DNA from: Eggerthella timonensis
GTDB taxonomy: Bacteria; Actinomycetota; Coriobacteriia; Coriobacteriales; Eggerthellaceae
Length of the DNA: 64,000 bases
Assembly (NCBI RefSeq): GCF_900184265.1
Contig: NZ_FXXA01000002.1
Span: 62,001-126,000 of the forward strand
Direction of reading: 5' to 3'
How positions within the stretch are numbered: position 1 is the first letter of the stretch; the number at the start of each line of letters is the position of its first letter. The translations under genes were made by a program, and so were the position numbers. This document shows, piece after piece, positions 17,350-25,744 of this stretch. The notes beneath the pieces were generated by a model that did no database searches, was not told the DNA's origin, and was given only the letters and a program-made list of their open reading frames with translations.

Positions 17350-18873
17350 CTAAACGCCCTCGTCGCGCCGCCCGTCCTCGTCATCGAGCAGCTTGAACAG
17401 CTCTTCGCGCGACGAGACCTCGAGTTTGCGGTAGATGTTCTTGCGATGGCTGCGCACCGTGGATTCCGCCACCGTCAGCTCGTCGGCAACGAAGCTCGAC
17501 GTGTGCCCGCGGCCCAGCAGCAGCAATATTTCGGCCTCGCGCGCGGTGAGATGGTGCGTTTCCGACAGTTCGGCGCAACGGCGAGCGTACCCCTCTTGCG
17601 CATCGAGGGCGCTCGACTCCACGGCGTCGATGCCCTCGAGCATCACGCGCCACAACCGCGAGCTGGGCGTGACCATGAGCACCACGGCCATCACTACGAA
17701 CAGGACGATGAGCACCTGGTATTGGCAGGCGCCCAGTACGCCGGTGTCCATGCTGGTGTCCGACAGCAGGCAGACCAGGCAACCGACGATGATCATGATC
17801 CCGGCTGCCGGCAGAGCGAGCGAACGCATGCGTCCCGCCATAGTGACGAGCATCGCCGACATCACGAGCGCGTAGATGGCACAGAACGCCAGCGAGCCCA
17901 CCACCATCACTCCGCGCTGCAGCGACGGGTCGACGAACGTCGTTGCAGCGAACACCGCGAATGCCACGAGCGGCAGGAAAAAGCGATACGAGAAGTTGAT
18001 AAGCGCCTGGTCGGATTGTATGCGCACGAGCGGCACCATGACCGCCATCGCCAGCACGCCCGCCAGCGCAAGGGGGGCCACGTCCCAATCCATCGCCTGC
18101 GCCAGGCTGTTGTCGGCCACGAACAGCAACAGCATGGCAAACGGCATCACCGCGAAGAACAGCGCGCGGGCGAGCGGCGTCTTGAAATCGCCCGTTCCCT
18201 CCACCACGGACACGTCGAGGTGACCGAACACGTCCCACCAGTTCACACCGATTTGCGCAGATCGCTCGTCCTCGCCCTCGGAGCGGAAGAACAGCCGTGC
18301 GCATCCCGCGACGGACAGCGCCGCCGCAACGGTGAGCGCGATGCGCGACGGCGTGGCTCCCAACAGCGGCAACAGGGCTGCGCTTGCGAACAGGACGCAG
18401 CCGGCCACCCACGTCACGACGAGGGCGCGCCCGAATTCCAGCACGTGCAGCCGGCTCACCCACACCAGGCACATGATGGCCGCGCCGAAGCCCATCATGA
18501 GCCCGCACCCGGCCTCGACGAGCGATCCGTCGAGCAGGCCGAAACTCCACAGGTCGAGCAGGACGTACCCCGCACCGTAACAGACGAGCGCCACCAGCAT
18601 GATGGTGCGGCTCACGCGCGCATGAGCCGTCTTGAGCAGGCAGATGAAGAGAAACGCGAGGGCCGTGAACATGGCAGCCAACGACATTGCGCTGGCGAAC
18701 GGAACCGACGGCAAGAACGACCACGAAGCAGATACCGGCGCCGTCATGCCGTGCCACAGTTCGAGCACGGGAAGGAACAGCGGCACGCTCATGCAGAACG
18801 CGAAAAAGGCGATCGTATCGAACGCGTCGAACCGCTGGATGATGCCGATGCCTCGTTGTTCGGGTCGCGCCAT
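17350..18873 (-). CDS. LuxR-family regulator with polytopic membrane N-terminus
   Basis: A 507-residue member of the same membrane-LuxR class as the genes at 846, 42745 and 54454. About twelve hydrophobic segments precede a GerE helix-turn-helix (LTAREAEILLLLGRGHTSSFVADELTVAESTVRSHRKNIYRKLE). The ATG at 18873 follows GGAGGGAAGGCGT; longer upstream extensions run across the divergent apbE gene and are rejected. It sits between apbE (divergent) and the flavinylated lipoprotein (same strand, downstream), so it probably regulates this flavin module. Confidence 0.85.
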   Translation of the reverse strand: MARPEQRGIGIIQRFDAFDTIAFFAFCMSVPLFLPVLELWHGMTAPVSASWSFLPSVPFASAMSLAAMFTALAFLFICLLKTAHARVSRTIMLVALVCYGAGYVLLDLWSFGLLDGSLVEAGCGLMMGFGAAIMCLVWVSRLHVLEFGRALVVTWVAGCVLFASAALLPLLGATPSRIALTVAAALSVAGCARLFFRSEGEDERSAQIGVNWWDVFGHLDVSVVEGTGDFKTPLARALFFAVMPFAMLLLFVADNSLAQAMDWDVAPLALAGVLAMAVMVPLVRIQSDQALINFSYRFFLPLVAFAVFAATTFVDPSLQRGVMVVGSLAFCAIYALVMSAMLVTMAGRMRSLALPAAGIMIIVGCLVCLLSDTSMDTGVLGACQYQVLIVLFVVMAVVLMVTPSSRLWRVMLEGIDAVESSALDAQEGYARRCAELSETHHLTAREAEILLLLGRGHTSSFVADELTVAESTVRSHRKNIYRKLEVSSREELFKLLDDEDGRRDEGV

Positions 18874-19005
18874 ACGCCTTCCCTCCGCCGTTCGCGAGCC
18901 GCGCGGTCGTTCGACGCGCCGCCTCTGCGCTCGCCTCCCCGATATGCGCCAAAAGAAAGTATACTTGTTTGGTAACGTATTGCGAGCCAGCTTGAAGGGA
19001 TCGGC

Positions 19006-19932
19006 ATGGTTTCTCGGGATTTCTTTCGATTCAACACCACGAACACCATCAGCGCGGCAACCGACGACGAAGCGATCCTCGACGAGGCAGTGGCATGGTG
19101 CGACCGCTACGAGTACCTGTTCTCGCGCGTCGACCCCGCAAGCGAGCTGTTCCGCCTCAATCACGCGCAGGGGCTTCCCACCGACGTCGACACCGAGCTG
19201 GCGGCCTTCGTCGAAACGGCGCTGTCGTACTGTCGGCGCGCGGACGGCCTGTTCGACGTGACCATGGGAAGCGTCACGCAGCTGTGGGATTTCAAGCACC
19301 AGAGGATCCCCGCTCCCGACGACGTGGCCGCGGCGCTGCCGCACGTGGACTACCGCGGCGTTTCCGTGGATGGGGCCACCGTGACGCTGTGCGATCCGCT
19401 GGCCTGCGTCGACCTGGGCGGCATCGCGAAGGGCTACATCGCCGACGGCATCCTGGCGCTGCTGCGCGAGCGCGGCGTGGAGCACGCGCTGGTCAACCTG
19501 GGCGGCAACGTGGCCGTGATGGGCGGCAAGCCCGACGGCACGCCGTGGCGGGTGGGCATCCGCAAGCCCCTCCCCTCGAACGCGCTGCCGCTGCTGGACT
19601 CGTTCGCCACCGTGGCCATACGCGACGGGTCGGTGGTGACGAGCGGCGTCTACGAGCGCGCCTTCGAGCGGGACGGGACGCTGTACCACCACATCCTCGA
19701 CCCGCGCACCGGCTTCCCCGCGCAGACCGACCTGCTGAGCGCCACCCTGGTGGCGCGCACCTCGCTCGATGCCGACGGGTTCACCACCGCGCTCATCATC
19801 ATGGGAGCCGACCGCGCGCTCGCGTTCGTCGAAGCCGACCCCGCGCTCGAAGCCGTGCTCGTCACCACCGACGGCGGCGTGCTGGCAACCTCCGGCATCG
19901 GAGAAGCCGTACCCTTCGAGCTGCTGGGGTGA
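19006..19932 (+). CDS. apbE: ApbE-type FMN transferase
   Basis: A 308-residue Mg-dependent enzyme that transfers FMN from FAD to Thr in S/T-G-A-T motifs of exported proteins. Motifs seen: GLFDVTMG, CVDLGGIAKGYIAD, ALVNLGGNVAVMG, HILDPRTGFPA and ARTSLDADGFTTAL. No signal peptide is obvious, so it may act in the cytoplasm, which would fit Tat export of an already flavinylated partner. A candidate partner with two SGAT sites is encoded about 1.8 kb away on the other strand. A palindromic repeat follows the stop codon. Confidence 0.9.
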   Translation: MVSRDFFRFNTTNTISAATDDEAILDEAVAWCDRYEYLFSRVDPASELFRLNHAQGLPTDVDTELAAFVETALSYCRRADGLFDVTMGSVTQLWDFKHQRIPAPDDVAAALPHVDYRGVSVDGATVTLCDPLACVDLGGIAKGYIADGILALLRERGVEHALVNLGGNVAVMGGKPDGTPWRVGIRKPLPSNALPLLDSFATVAIRDGSVVTSGVYERAFERDGTLYHHILDPRTGFPAQTDLLSATLVARTSLDADGFTTALIIMGADRALAFVEADPALEAVLVTTDGGVLATSGIGEAVPFELLG

Positions 19933-19971
19933 TGGGTGAGACGCGGGGACGGAGTCAACGCGTCTCACCCA
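19933..19971. repeat. Palindromic intergenic repeat, copy 1
   Basis: Thirteen-base arms TGGGTGAGACGCG (19933-19945) and its complement (19959-19971) around GGGACGGAGTCAA. It shares the GTGAGAC / GTCTCAC arms and GGGACGG core with copies at 42646, 51915 and 57775. It begins two bases after the apbE stop codon and may serve as its terminator. Confidence 0.75.
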
Positions 19972-20026
19972 CCTAAAGCACAAGCGCTCATCTGGTACTA
20001 TAAGTGTTCGCGAGAAGGGGGAAATC

Positions 20027-20899
20027 GTGAACGATCTGGCCACCGGCAAATTCGCCGAATTGAACTGCATCACCAAGAAAACGCTGCGGCTGTATCACGA
20101 GATGGGGCTCTTGAAACCGCACCGCGTCGACGAGGAGACGGGGTACCGCTTCTACTCGTACGATCAATGCTCCACCATCGACATGATCCAACAGCTGCAA
20201 AGCCTGGGGATATCGCTGGCCGAGATCAAGGAGCTGCTCGATGACGACTCGGCCAGCCTGGTCAAGCTGCTGGAAGAGCACCGCGCTGCCATCGACGAGG
20301 AGATAGTGCGGCTGTCCATCGCGCGGCAGAACGCCTCGCAGCTGCTGACGAACTACCGCCGCTACCAAAACAAGCCCCTGTTCGACACCGTCATACTCGA
20401 GCACATGCCGCAACGGCACATCCTGACGTTCGACATCTTCAACCCGAACTCCCGGGTGCTCGACTACAACGTGGTGCCGTTCTTGCAGGAATGGGAGCTC
20501 AACCTCCGCCTGACGAAGCGCCACATGCTCGATCGCAACCTGCCGCCGTCGCTGTTCCACCACGTAGGCTGCCGTATTGCGAAGGAGAACCTGGAGCGGC
20601 GCGACTTCACGCTGGACGCATCGTTCATCATCGTCGAAGACGACGAGGTGGCGCGCACCTACGGCGCCGGCGTCTTCCCCGCCGGCGACTACCTCACGCT
20701 GTACAAGCAGAGCTACTCGGACGAGGCCCAGCACAACAGCGAGATCGACGGCCTGAACGCGCTTTTGGATTACGCCGACGAGCACGGATTGAGCGTCGCG
20801 GGTGACTACTACGGCGAGATCATCGCCGAGACGCCGGCCTTCCACTTCGAGGGCCGCGAGATGCTCTACAAGCTGGAGCTCCCCGTGCTGCTGGACTGA
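20027..20899 (+). CDS. MerR-family regulator with effector-binding domain
   Basis: A 290-residue transcription factor: an N-terminal MerR winged helix (KFAELNCITKKTLRLYHEMGLLKPHRVDEETGYRFYSY), a coiled-coil (about 75-110), and a C-terminal GyrI-like ligand domain. The start is a GTG at 20027 with AAGGGGGAAATC before it. There is no metal-binding cysteine cluster, so an organic ligand is likely. It is one of two MerR proteins here and a candidate activator of the MerR-type promoter at 26448. Confidence 0.85.
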   Translation: MNDLATGKFAELNCITKKTLRLYHEMGLLKPHRVDEETGYRFYSYDQCSTIDMIQQLQSLGISLAEIKELLDDDSASLVKLLEEHRAAIDEEIVRLSIARQNASQLLTNYRRYQNKPLFDTVILEHMPQRHILTFDIFNPNSRVLDYNVVPFLQEWELNLRLTKRHMLDRNLPPSLFHHVGCRIAKENLERRDFTLDASFIIVEDDEVARTYGAGVFPAGDYLTLYKQSYSDEAQHNSEIDGLNALLDYADEHGLSVAGDYYGEIIAETPAFHFEGREMLYKLELPVLLD

Positions 20900-21333
20900 C
20901 GGCCGCGATCGCGAAACGGCCCGGACGGCAGCCACGCCTGCGTGAGGTCGTCGCATTCGACGGTATAGTCGTAGTCGCCGCCGAGCGTCATGCTGAGGCA
21001 GAACCGCCCGTGCTCGATAGGCTCGATGGCGCAATCCCCCGGGTCGACGAAAAAGCGCGTCCGGGCGCGCACCAAGGCGAGCGCCGGATCGCGCGGCACG
21101 TCCCCTTGGTAATCGCCGATGGCGAAGCCGTGCCGCGTCAGCAGATCATCGGCTAGCACGAACTCGGCGAACGAGCGATCCCCCTCCATGAGCGCACGCC
21201 ACGCGTCGTCGCGCATAGCTTCACGGCATACCGCGCAGCGTTCGTCGCCATCCTCCTGGCAAGGCCATGCGCACCTGAACGGATTGTCGCACCGAGCAAG
21301 CACGCAAGGATGACGAGGGAATAGTCGGCTCAT
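20866..21333 (-). CDS. Hypothetical cysteine-rich protein
   Basis: A 155-residue protein starting MSRLFPRHPCVLARC. A cysteine cluster occupies the first 40 residues (C10, C15, C20, C24 and a CAVC pair), suggesting a metal site. The rest looks like an ordinary folded domain (FAEFVLADDLLTRHGFAIGDYQGD). It overlaps the MerR gene 3' end by 34 bp on the opposite strand. No family is recognised and the ribosome binding site is weak. Confidence 0.5.
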   Translation of the reverse strand: MSRLFPRHPCVLARCDNPFRCAWPCQEDGDERCAVCREAMRDDAWRALMEGDRSFAEFVLADDLLTRHGFAIGDYQGDVPRDPALALVRARTRFFVDPGDCAIEPIEHGRFCLSMTLGGDYDYTVECDDLTQAWLPSGPFRDRGRQSSSTGSSSL

Positions 21334-21410
21334 ACACGCCCATATCTCAATTACGGAAAATCTGACTGTTAGGACAGAGAACATTTTACTCCCTCGCGTA
21401 GCTTTGATGC

Positions 21411-21623
21411 ATGGTGAATTCGGCGAAAAAACTTGGCCTGCGAATGAAGGAGCTGCGCGAAGAGCGCGGCTGGACGCAAGTGCAATGCGCCGACTATTTG
21501 GGATTCCACTATTCTTACGTCGGACATCTCGAATCCGGAGACAAGAACGTCACCCTTGCAACCATAGAGAAGATCGCCGACGGATTCGGCATCACGCTCG
21601 AGGAGCTCTTCAAAGGGCTGTAA
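21411..21623 (+). CDS. XRE-family helix-turn-helix protein
   Basis: A 70-residue single-domain DNA-binding protein of the Cro/CI type: LGLRMKELREERGWTQVQCADYLGFHYSYVGHLESGDKNVTLATIEKIADGFG. The five-helix fold is complete, with nothing else attached. It could repress the neighbouring gene or be a leftover of a mobile element, since a MITE-like element lies 87 bp downstream. Confidence 0.8.
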   Translation: MVNSAKKLGLRMKELREERGWTQVQCADYLGFHYSYVGHLESGDKNVTLATIEKIADGFGITLEELFKGL

Positions 21624-21709
21624 CCCTACCCGCCCTTCACGCTGCCGTCAACCATGAGCGACACGGCTCCTCTTCCCGAACCTCGTTTTGCAGCGGAACG
21701 GCCGTCTCG

Positions 21710-21850
21710 TGGCACGACTTTCCCCTAATGTACGCCCCTCCTTCGAGGATAACAACGGAGGAGGTCTCCCGACCTGGTGTTTCGCTTTCCCGGGAACGTC
21801 GCGCACGCTCGAGGAACGCGCCGATTGTACAATAGGGGAAAATCGTGCCA
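21710..21850. mobile_element. MITE-like element, 141 bp, with 24-bp terminal inverted repeats
   Basis: The two ends, 21710-21733 and 21827-21850, match as inverted repeats at 22 of 24 positions (both ends read TGGCACGA and then TTTCCCCTA inward). The interior has no convincing gene, although several frames happen to be open. No clear target-site duplication is seen. It fits a non-autonomous transposable element or a REP-like unit between the XRE gene and the molybdopterin gene. Confidence 0.55.
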
Positions 21851-21943
21851 AGATCGACGGGTGGCGCCACCGAACCCGCCGCCGTGCATCCTGCCGGGCA
21901 GCGAACTCGTGGCAGATGCGGCAAGTTCCACTGCCGGAAAGCA

Positions 21944-21977
21944 CGAAAGCGCCCGCGGCATCCCGCGGGCGCTTTCG
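21944..21977 (-). terminator. Strong hairpin after the respiratory operon
   Basis: Perfect 15-bp arms (21944-21958 and 21963-21977) with a four-base loop, 10 bases past the last stop codon of the leftward operon. Probable terminator. Confidence 0.7.
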
Positions 21978-21987
21978 CGTTCGAGCG

Positions 21988-22275
21988 CTATCGGGCGGGC
22001 GCGACGTCCACCGCGACGCGCGCGGGCTGCGGCGTGGCGCGCCCGTCGGCGCTCACGGCGCGCACGAGAAGCTCGTAGCGTCCGGAGCGCGGCGGCGTGA
22101 AGGTGAACGCCCAGTTCACGTTGCGATCATCGTCGGCATCGGGCGTGTCGTACGTCGTCCACGTGCCCCCGTCATCGCACGAGAACTGCACGGCCGCCAC
22201 GGGGCATCCGAAATCCTGCGCGTAGCCCTCCACCGTAACGGGCTGCCCCGCCTCGCCCATCACCGTGCCGATCAT
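21988..22275 (-). CDS. Mo-co dimerisation-like (Ig-fold) domain, probably split from the upstream gene
   Basis: A 95-residue protein equivalent to the C-terminal Ig-like dimerisation domain of sulfite-oxidase-type enzymes. It aligns with the end of the 519-residue protein encoded at 23107 (VTVEGYAQDFGCPVAAVQFS against YTFTGYAAAWDKRIAAVEFS; both then have GG-TWT and the end of an Ig strand). Its ATG overlaps the upstream stop as ATGA. The same frame continues upstream of this ATG as DEGGL, matching the linker of the homolog, so this looks like the second half of a frameshifted gene. It may still be made by coupled re-initiation. Confidence 0.65.
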   Translation of the reverse strand: MIGTVMGEAGQPVTVEGYAQDFGCPVAAVQFSCDDGGTWTTYDTPDADDDRNVNWAFTFTPPRSGRYELLVRAVSADGRATPQPARVAVDVAPAR

Positions 22276-23090
22276 GAGGCCGCCTTCGTCACACCGACGT
22301 TCGGCGTGTTCGCACTCGCCGGCGTGCCGGGCGCCGCGGGCGGTTCCGCCTCCTTTGTGATGGCGATCTCCACCACGTCGCGTGCGAACGAACGGGCGGC
22401 GGTGGAGCCCAGCCACAGCTGGTTCGAGCACCCGATGGCGCTGTCGGCCGGATCGCCGTTCACCGTGGTGACGATGAGGCTGTAGCGCTGCGTGACGTAA
22501 CGCAGCGGCAGGGCCACCTCATAGCCGTCGGCCGAGGTGAACGTGATGGTGTTCGCGCCCTCCGCCGGATCGGCCTCGTCGATGAGGGCCGCCAGCCGAA
22601 AGCCCCCCACCTCGGCGTTCGCGCTTGCGCGTCCGTCGGCCGGGTTGCCGGCGCACGTGCATCCCATGATCTTCTTCATGGGCGCCTTCTGCGAGAACTC
22701 GTCGATGGAAGCGGTGAACGCATGGCCCACGTCGCCCGTCACGCGGATGGAGTCAATGTTCGCCGAACTCGCCCGCTCGGCACCCCCCGCCTCCGCGCCC
22801 TGCGCTCCGCACAGGTACGCCGAGCCGTCGTACAGCGTGCGCGCGAGCGTCTCGTTGTCGGTTGCGACGTCCTGGTTCCACGCGAACGTGCCCTGCACAT
22901 GCTCGATCGTCTCGTTCACGACTTCGTTCGCGATCGAATGCACCGCCGCCTGGGCGAGCGATGCCGAGCCGCCTCCATCGACCGTCGCGCCCGGCTCGTC
23001 CGCCAGCGCAAGTTGAGCTGCGGGCGCGGTGGATACCGCCAACGCGCCACCCGCGATCAAGCCAGCAAGCTTCTTTCCCGTTGCTTTCAT
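22272..23090 (-). CDS. Secreted sulfite-oxidase-like molybdopterin-domain protein (5' part)
   Basis: A 272-residue exported protein with a Sec signal (MKATGKKLAGLIAGGALAVS, cleavage near ALA-DE at 31). A SUOX-like molybdopterin-binding domain follows, with the candidate Mo-ligand region IMGCTCAGN and the family strand-helix EVGGFRLAALIDEAD. The partner Ig-like domain, which should follow PNVGV, is in another frame downstream. It is the last full gene of the operon that encodes a ferredoxin, an NrfD-like subunit and a triheme/molybdopterin fusion; it may be an accessory or paralogous catalytic subunit. Confidence 0.7.
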   Translation of the reverse strand: MKATGKKLAGLIAGGALAVSTAPAAQLALADEPGATVDGGGSASLAQAAVHSIANEVVNETIEHVQGTFAWNQDVATDNETLARTLYDGSAYLCGAQGAEAGGAERASSANIDSIRVTGDVGHAFTASIDEFSQKAPMKKIMGCTCAGNPADGRASANAEVGGFRLAALIDEADPAEGANTITFTSADGYEVALPLRYVTQRYSLIVTTVNGDPADSAIGCSNQLWLGSTAARSFARDVVEIAITKEAEPPAAPGTPASANTPNVGVTKAAS

Positions 23091-23106
23091 ACCTGCTCCT
23101 CCCCCG

Positions 23107-24666
23107 CTACTTCGATTGCGCGTTGAACATGACTTCGATGGGCTCCTCGGTCACATCGCCCTCATCGGTAACCGAGCGGATGGACAGCACGTACGCCGAA
23201 TCGACGTCGGGCGTGTACGTGAAGTTCCAGATGACCCAGTTGTCCCGCGACACGCCCGGCGTCTCGAAGCGCGTCCACGTGACGCCACCGTCCATCGAGA
23301 ACTCCACCGCCGCGATCCGCTTGTCCCAAGCTGCGGCGTAGCCGGTGAACGTATAGGGCTTGTTCGTCTCGATGACCTGGCCTTCCTGGAAATCGAACAG
23401 CGCAACGTTCGGCTTGTTCTGGTAGCCGTTGTCATCGGTGAAGGGCCACCCTTCGGGGGTGTAGTACGCCGTGCCCTCCGTCTCCTTGGGCCAACCATTC
23501 CACTCGTGGATCTCGGCGGCCTCGTCGGCAGTGTTCACCACGATGTCGGAAACCTGCTTCACGCTGGCGGGCGCGCCGGAATGCGGCACCACGAGCTGAA
23601 CCGGATAGCCCTGCTTCCACGGCAGCCTCTCGCCGTCGATCTCGTAGCAGATGTACGCTTCGGAGAAGTTCGTCATCTGCACTGATTCGGTGAACCCATC
23701 GGGCGCCATGAAGGTGAGCGCGCCCGCCTCGGGGCTCATGCCCGCCTCCTCCAGCAGCTTGCTGAGCGGGACGCCCGTGTACTCGGCATTGCCGATAAGC
23801 GGGCCGCCCGTCGGGTTGAGCGTGCAGTGGAACGTGATGGGCTTCGTTTCGCTTTGATACTTCTCGATGAGCTCAGGCAGCGTGTAGGTGACCTCGCGGT
23901 CGACGGCGCCGCTTACTGTGATGGTCCAGGTGTCGTACATCTCCTGGTCGAGCGGCACGTTGTTTTTCGTGTTGTCGGTGCGCAGGTAATCCAGATCGAA
24001 GTAATCCCAGCCGAAGTCGAACAGGTCGGCCACCGGCGTGGTCTTGTCTTGGTTGAACGAGAAGTCGCCCGTCACGTCGGCCACCGGCGTGATGCCGCGC
24101 AGCTGGGAGTGCTTCTTCTCGTCCCACAGCTCCATGCCGTCGCCGGCGCCGGTTCCCACGTGGCAGTTCCAGCATTCGGCCTTGTCAGCGGTGTCGTGGA
24201 TGCCGTGAATGAGCGAGCCGAACGAGTTCTGGTTCGTCTGGTAGCCGTAGCCGAAGGTGTGGCAATCCTTGCACATCTGCACGGTCGTCTGGATGCCGAA
24301 CGAATTCGACAGGTCGACATGGTCGAACGCCTCCATGTCATTGAGCGTCTGCGCCAAGTCGTCGTGGCACGAGTTGCATCCCTTGTCGTCGGCTTTCAGA
24401 TAGTACGTGTTGAACGGGTACGCCCCGTCGGGCAGGTGGTACGTGTACGACGTGTCGAGCGCCGTGGTGATCTCGCCCTCCGTCGGCGTGCGCTGGATGC
24501 GCGTGCCGTCGTCCTGCTCGACGACCTCGGGCAGATACTGCGTGATCACCTCGGGGTCGGGCGTCGATTCCTCCGCCGGCTGCGCGCATCCGGCGCATGC
24601 GGCGACGAGGGCGACGCATGATATCGAAGCCATCACCAGGCCGATCTTCCTTACTCGCATGACCAT
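23107..24666 (-). CDS. Triheme cytochrome c fused to sulfite-oxidase-like molybdopterin domain, lipoprotein
   Basis: A 519-residue exported lipoprotein (lipobox VAAC at C24). Residues 90-170 carry three c-type heme motifs: CNSCH (97-101), CKDCH (132-136) and CWNCH (165-169), with extra His residues for axial ligation. From about 240 a SUOX-type molybdopterin domain follows; C281 in TFHCTLNPTGG is the likely Mo ligand, then YTGVPLSKLLEEAGM. Residues 400-519 form the Ig-like dimerisation domain. The hemes suggest direct electron exchange with the membrane NrfD/ferredoxin subunits encoded upstream. Substrate and direction (oxidase or reductase) are unknown. Confidence 0.85.
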   Translation of the reverse strand: MVMRVRKIGLVMASISCVALVAACAGCAQPAEESTPDPEVITQYLPEVVEQDDGTRIQRTPTEGEITTALDTSYTYHLPDGAYPFNTYYLKADDKGCNSCHDDLAQTLNDMEAFDHVDLSNSFGIQTTVQMCKDCHTFGYGYQTNQNSFGSLIHGIHDTADKAECWNCHVGTGAGDGMELWDEKKHSQLRGITPVADVTGDFSFNQDKTTPVADLFDFGWDYFDLDYLRTDNTKNNVPLDQEMYDTWTITVSGAVDREVTYTLPELIEKYQSETKPITFHCTLNPTGGPLIGNAEYTGVPLSKLLEEAGMSPEAGALTFMAPDGFTESVQMTNFSEAYICYEIDGERLPWKQGYPVQLVVPHSGAPASVKQVSDIVVNTADEAAEIHEWNGWPKETEGTAYYTPEGWPFTDDNGYQNKPNVALFDFQEGQVIETNKPYTFTGYAAAWDKRIAAVEFSMDGGVTWTRFETPGVSRDNWVIWNFTYTPDVDSAYVLSIRSVTDEGDVTEEPIEVMFNAQSK

Positions 24667-24732
24667 TCCTCCTTATTCGATGCACCGTCGCGGTGCGCTA
24701 TGGTTGTGCCGGGCGCATGCGGCGCCCGCGTG

Positions 24733-25734
24733 TCACGAGAAGAGCCGCATCACCGAATCCGCTACGAGATCGGCATGAACGCCGGCCAGCAGGACGAGGA
24801 AGCGAAGCGCGCACCCTCCTGCCAGCGCCCCGATCGCTCCCACGGCCGTGATCGCATGGACGGCTGCGCTCGGCTTCTCCTGTTTGCGACCGACGACGAG
24901 GCCGACGAGCGCCGCCGCAAGCGGCACGACGAGGCCGCACGCCACGAGCAGTCCCCAGAAGACCGGGGCCAGCGACCCCGTCGTCAGCATCTGGGCCGAC
25001 ATCGTCGCTGCGGCGGCCGGCGATCCCAGCGACCAGACGCTCGTCACGTTGCCGGCCAGCATGGCCTGCATGAACAACAGCAGCACCGCGCCCTCCAGCA
25101 CCACGAGCGCCACCACCGAGCCTTCGAGCAGGCGGCGCGATCGAGGCTTGAGCTCCTCGCGCTTCGCAAGCACGACGGACACCACTTCCACGAGCGCGAC
25201 GCCCGTGTCGAGCGCCGACACCGTGAACAGGCACGGCAGCAAAAGCGTGTTCCAGAACGGCACGCCGGGCACGCTCATGAGCAGCATGCCGGTGTACACG
25301 GCCACGCAGGCGGCCAACGCCATGCCCGCGCACACGAGCGCGGTGCACACCGCATGCTCGCGCGCGGCGAACGCAGGCCAGCGCTTCAGCACGAACGCCT
25401 GCGTCGTGCGGGTGACCAGCAGCGCCGACGCCGCGAACGCGACGAGCGCGAGCAATGCCGCCCAGGCGCCGAACGTCATCCACGACGAGCCGTTGCTGAA
25501 GCTTTGCCACAGCAACAGCCCGCGCAGCGGGTTCGTCAGCTCCGACAGCAGCAACAGCAAGCCGACGCCCAGACAGCCGAGAGCCGCCCACATCGACGCG
25601 CCCGCGACGCTGCGCGAGCCTTCGCGATCCGCGAGCACGAGAACGCCTGCCGCGATGAACGCGCCCGCACCGACGCCTCCCAAGAACAGATAGAGCGCGG
25701 GCTGCCATCCCCATACCGTTTGCATTGTCTCCAT
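24733..25734 (-). CDS. NrfD/PsrC-like quinone-interacting membrane subunit
   Basis: A 333-residue polytopic protein with about nine hydrophobic helices, starting METMQTVWGWQPALYLFLGGVGAGAF, the typical NrfD/PsrC opening that includes the quinone-site Gly-rich helix. It should pass electrons between menaquinone and the ferredoxin subunit. It is 10 bp downstream of the ferredoxin gene and 66 bp upstream of the cytochrome-molybdopterin gene, so one operon and one complex are likely. Confidence 0.88.
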   Translation of the reverse strand: METMQTVWGWQPALYLFLGGVGAGAFIAAGVLVLADREGSRSVAGASMWAALGCLGVGLLLLLSELTNPLRGLLLWQSFSNGSSWMTFGAWAALLALVAFAASALLVTRTTQAFVLKRWPAFAAREHAVCTALVCAGMALAACVAVYTGMLLMSVPGVPFWNTLLLPCLFTVSALDTGVALVEVVSVVLAKREELKPRSRRLLEGSVVALVVLEGAVLLLFMQAMLAGNVTSVWSLGSPAAAATMSAQMLTTGSLAPVFWGLLVACGLVVPLAAALVGLVVGRKQEKPSAAVHAITAVGAIGALAGGCALRFLVLLAGVHADLVADSVMRLFS

Positions 25735-25744
25735 AGCCCCCTCC

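Noticed and set aside
19006-19932. apbE as a thiamine-synthesis gene
   Set aside because: The old name suggests thiamine, but the family is now known as FMN transferases, and an SGAT-motif partner is nearby.
18874-20076. Long N-terminal extension (about 400 codons) of the second LuxR gene
   Set aside because: It is antisense to apbE and part of the MerR gene and has no ribosome binding site; the ATG at 18873 has one.
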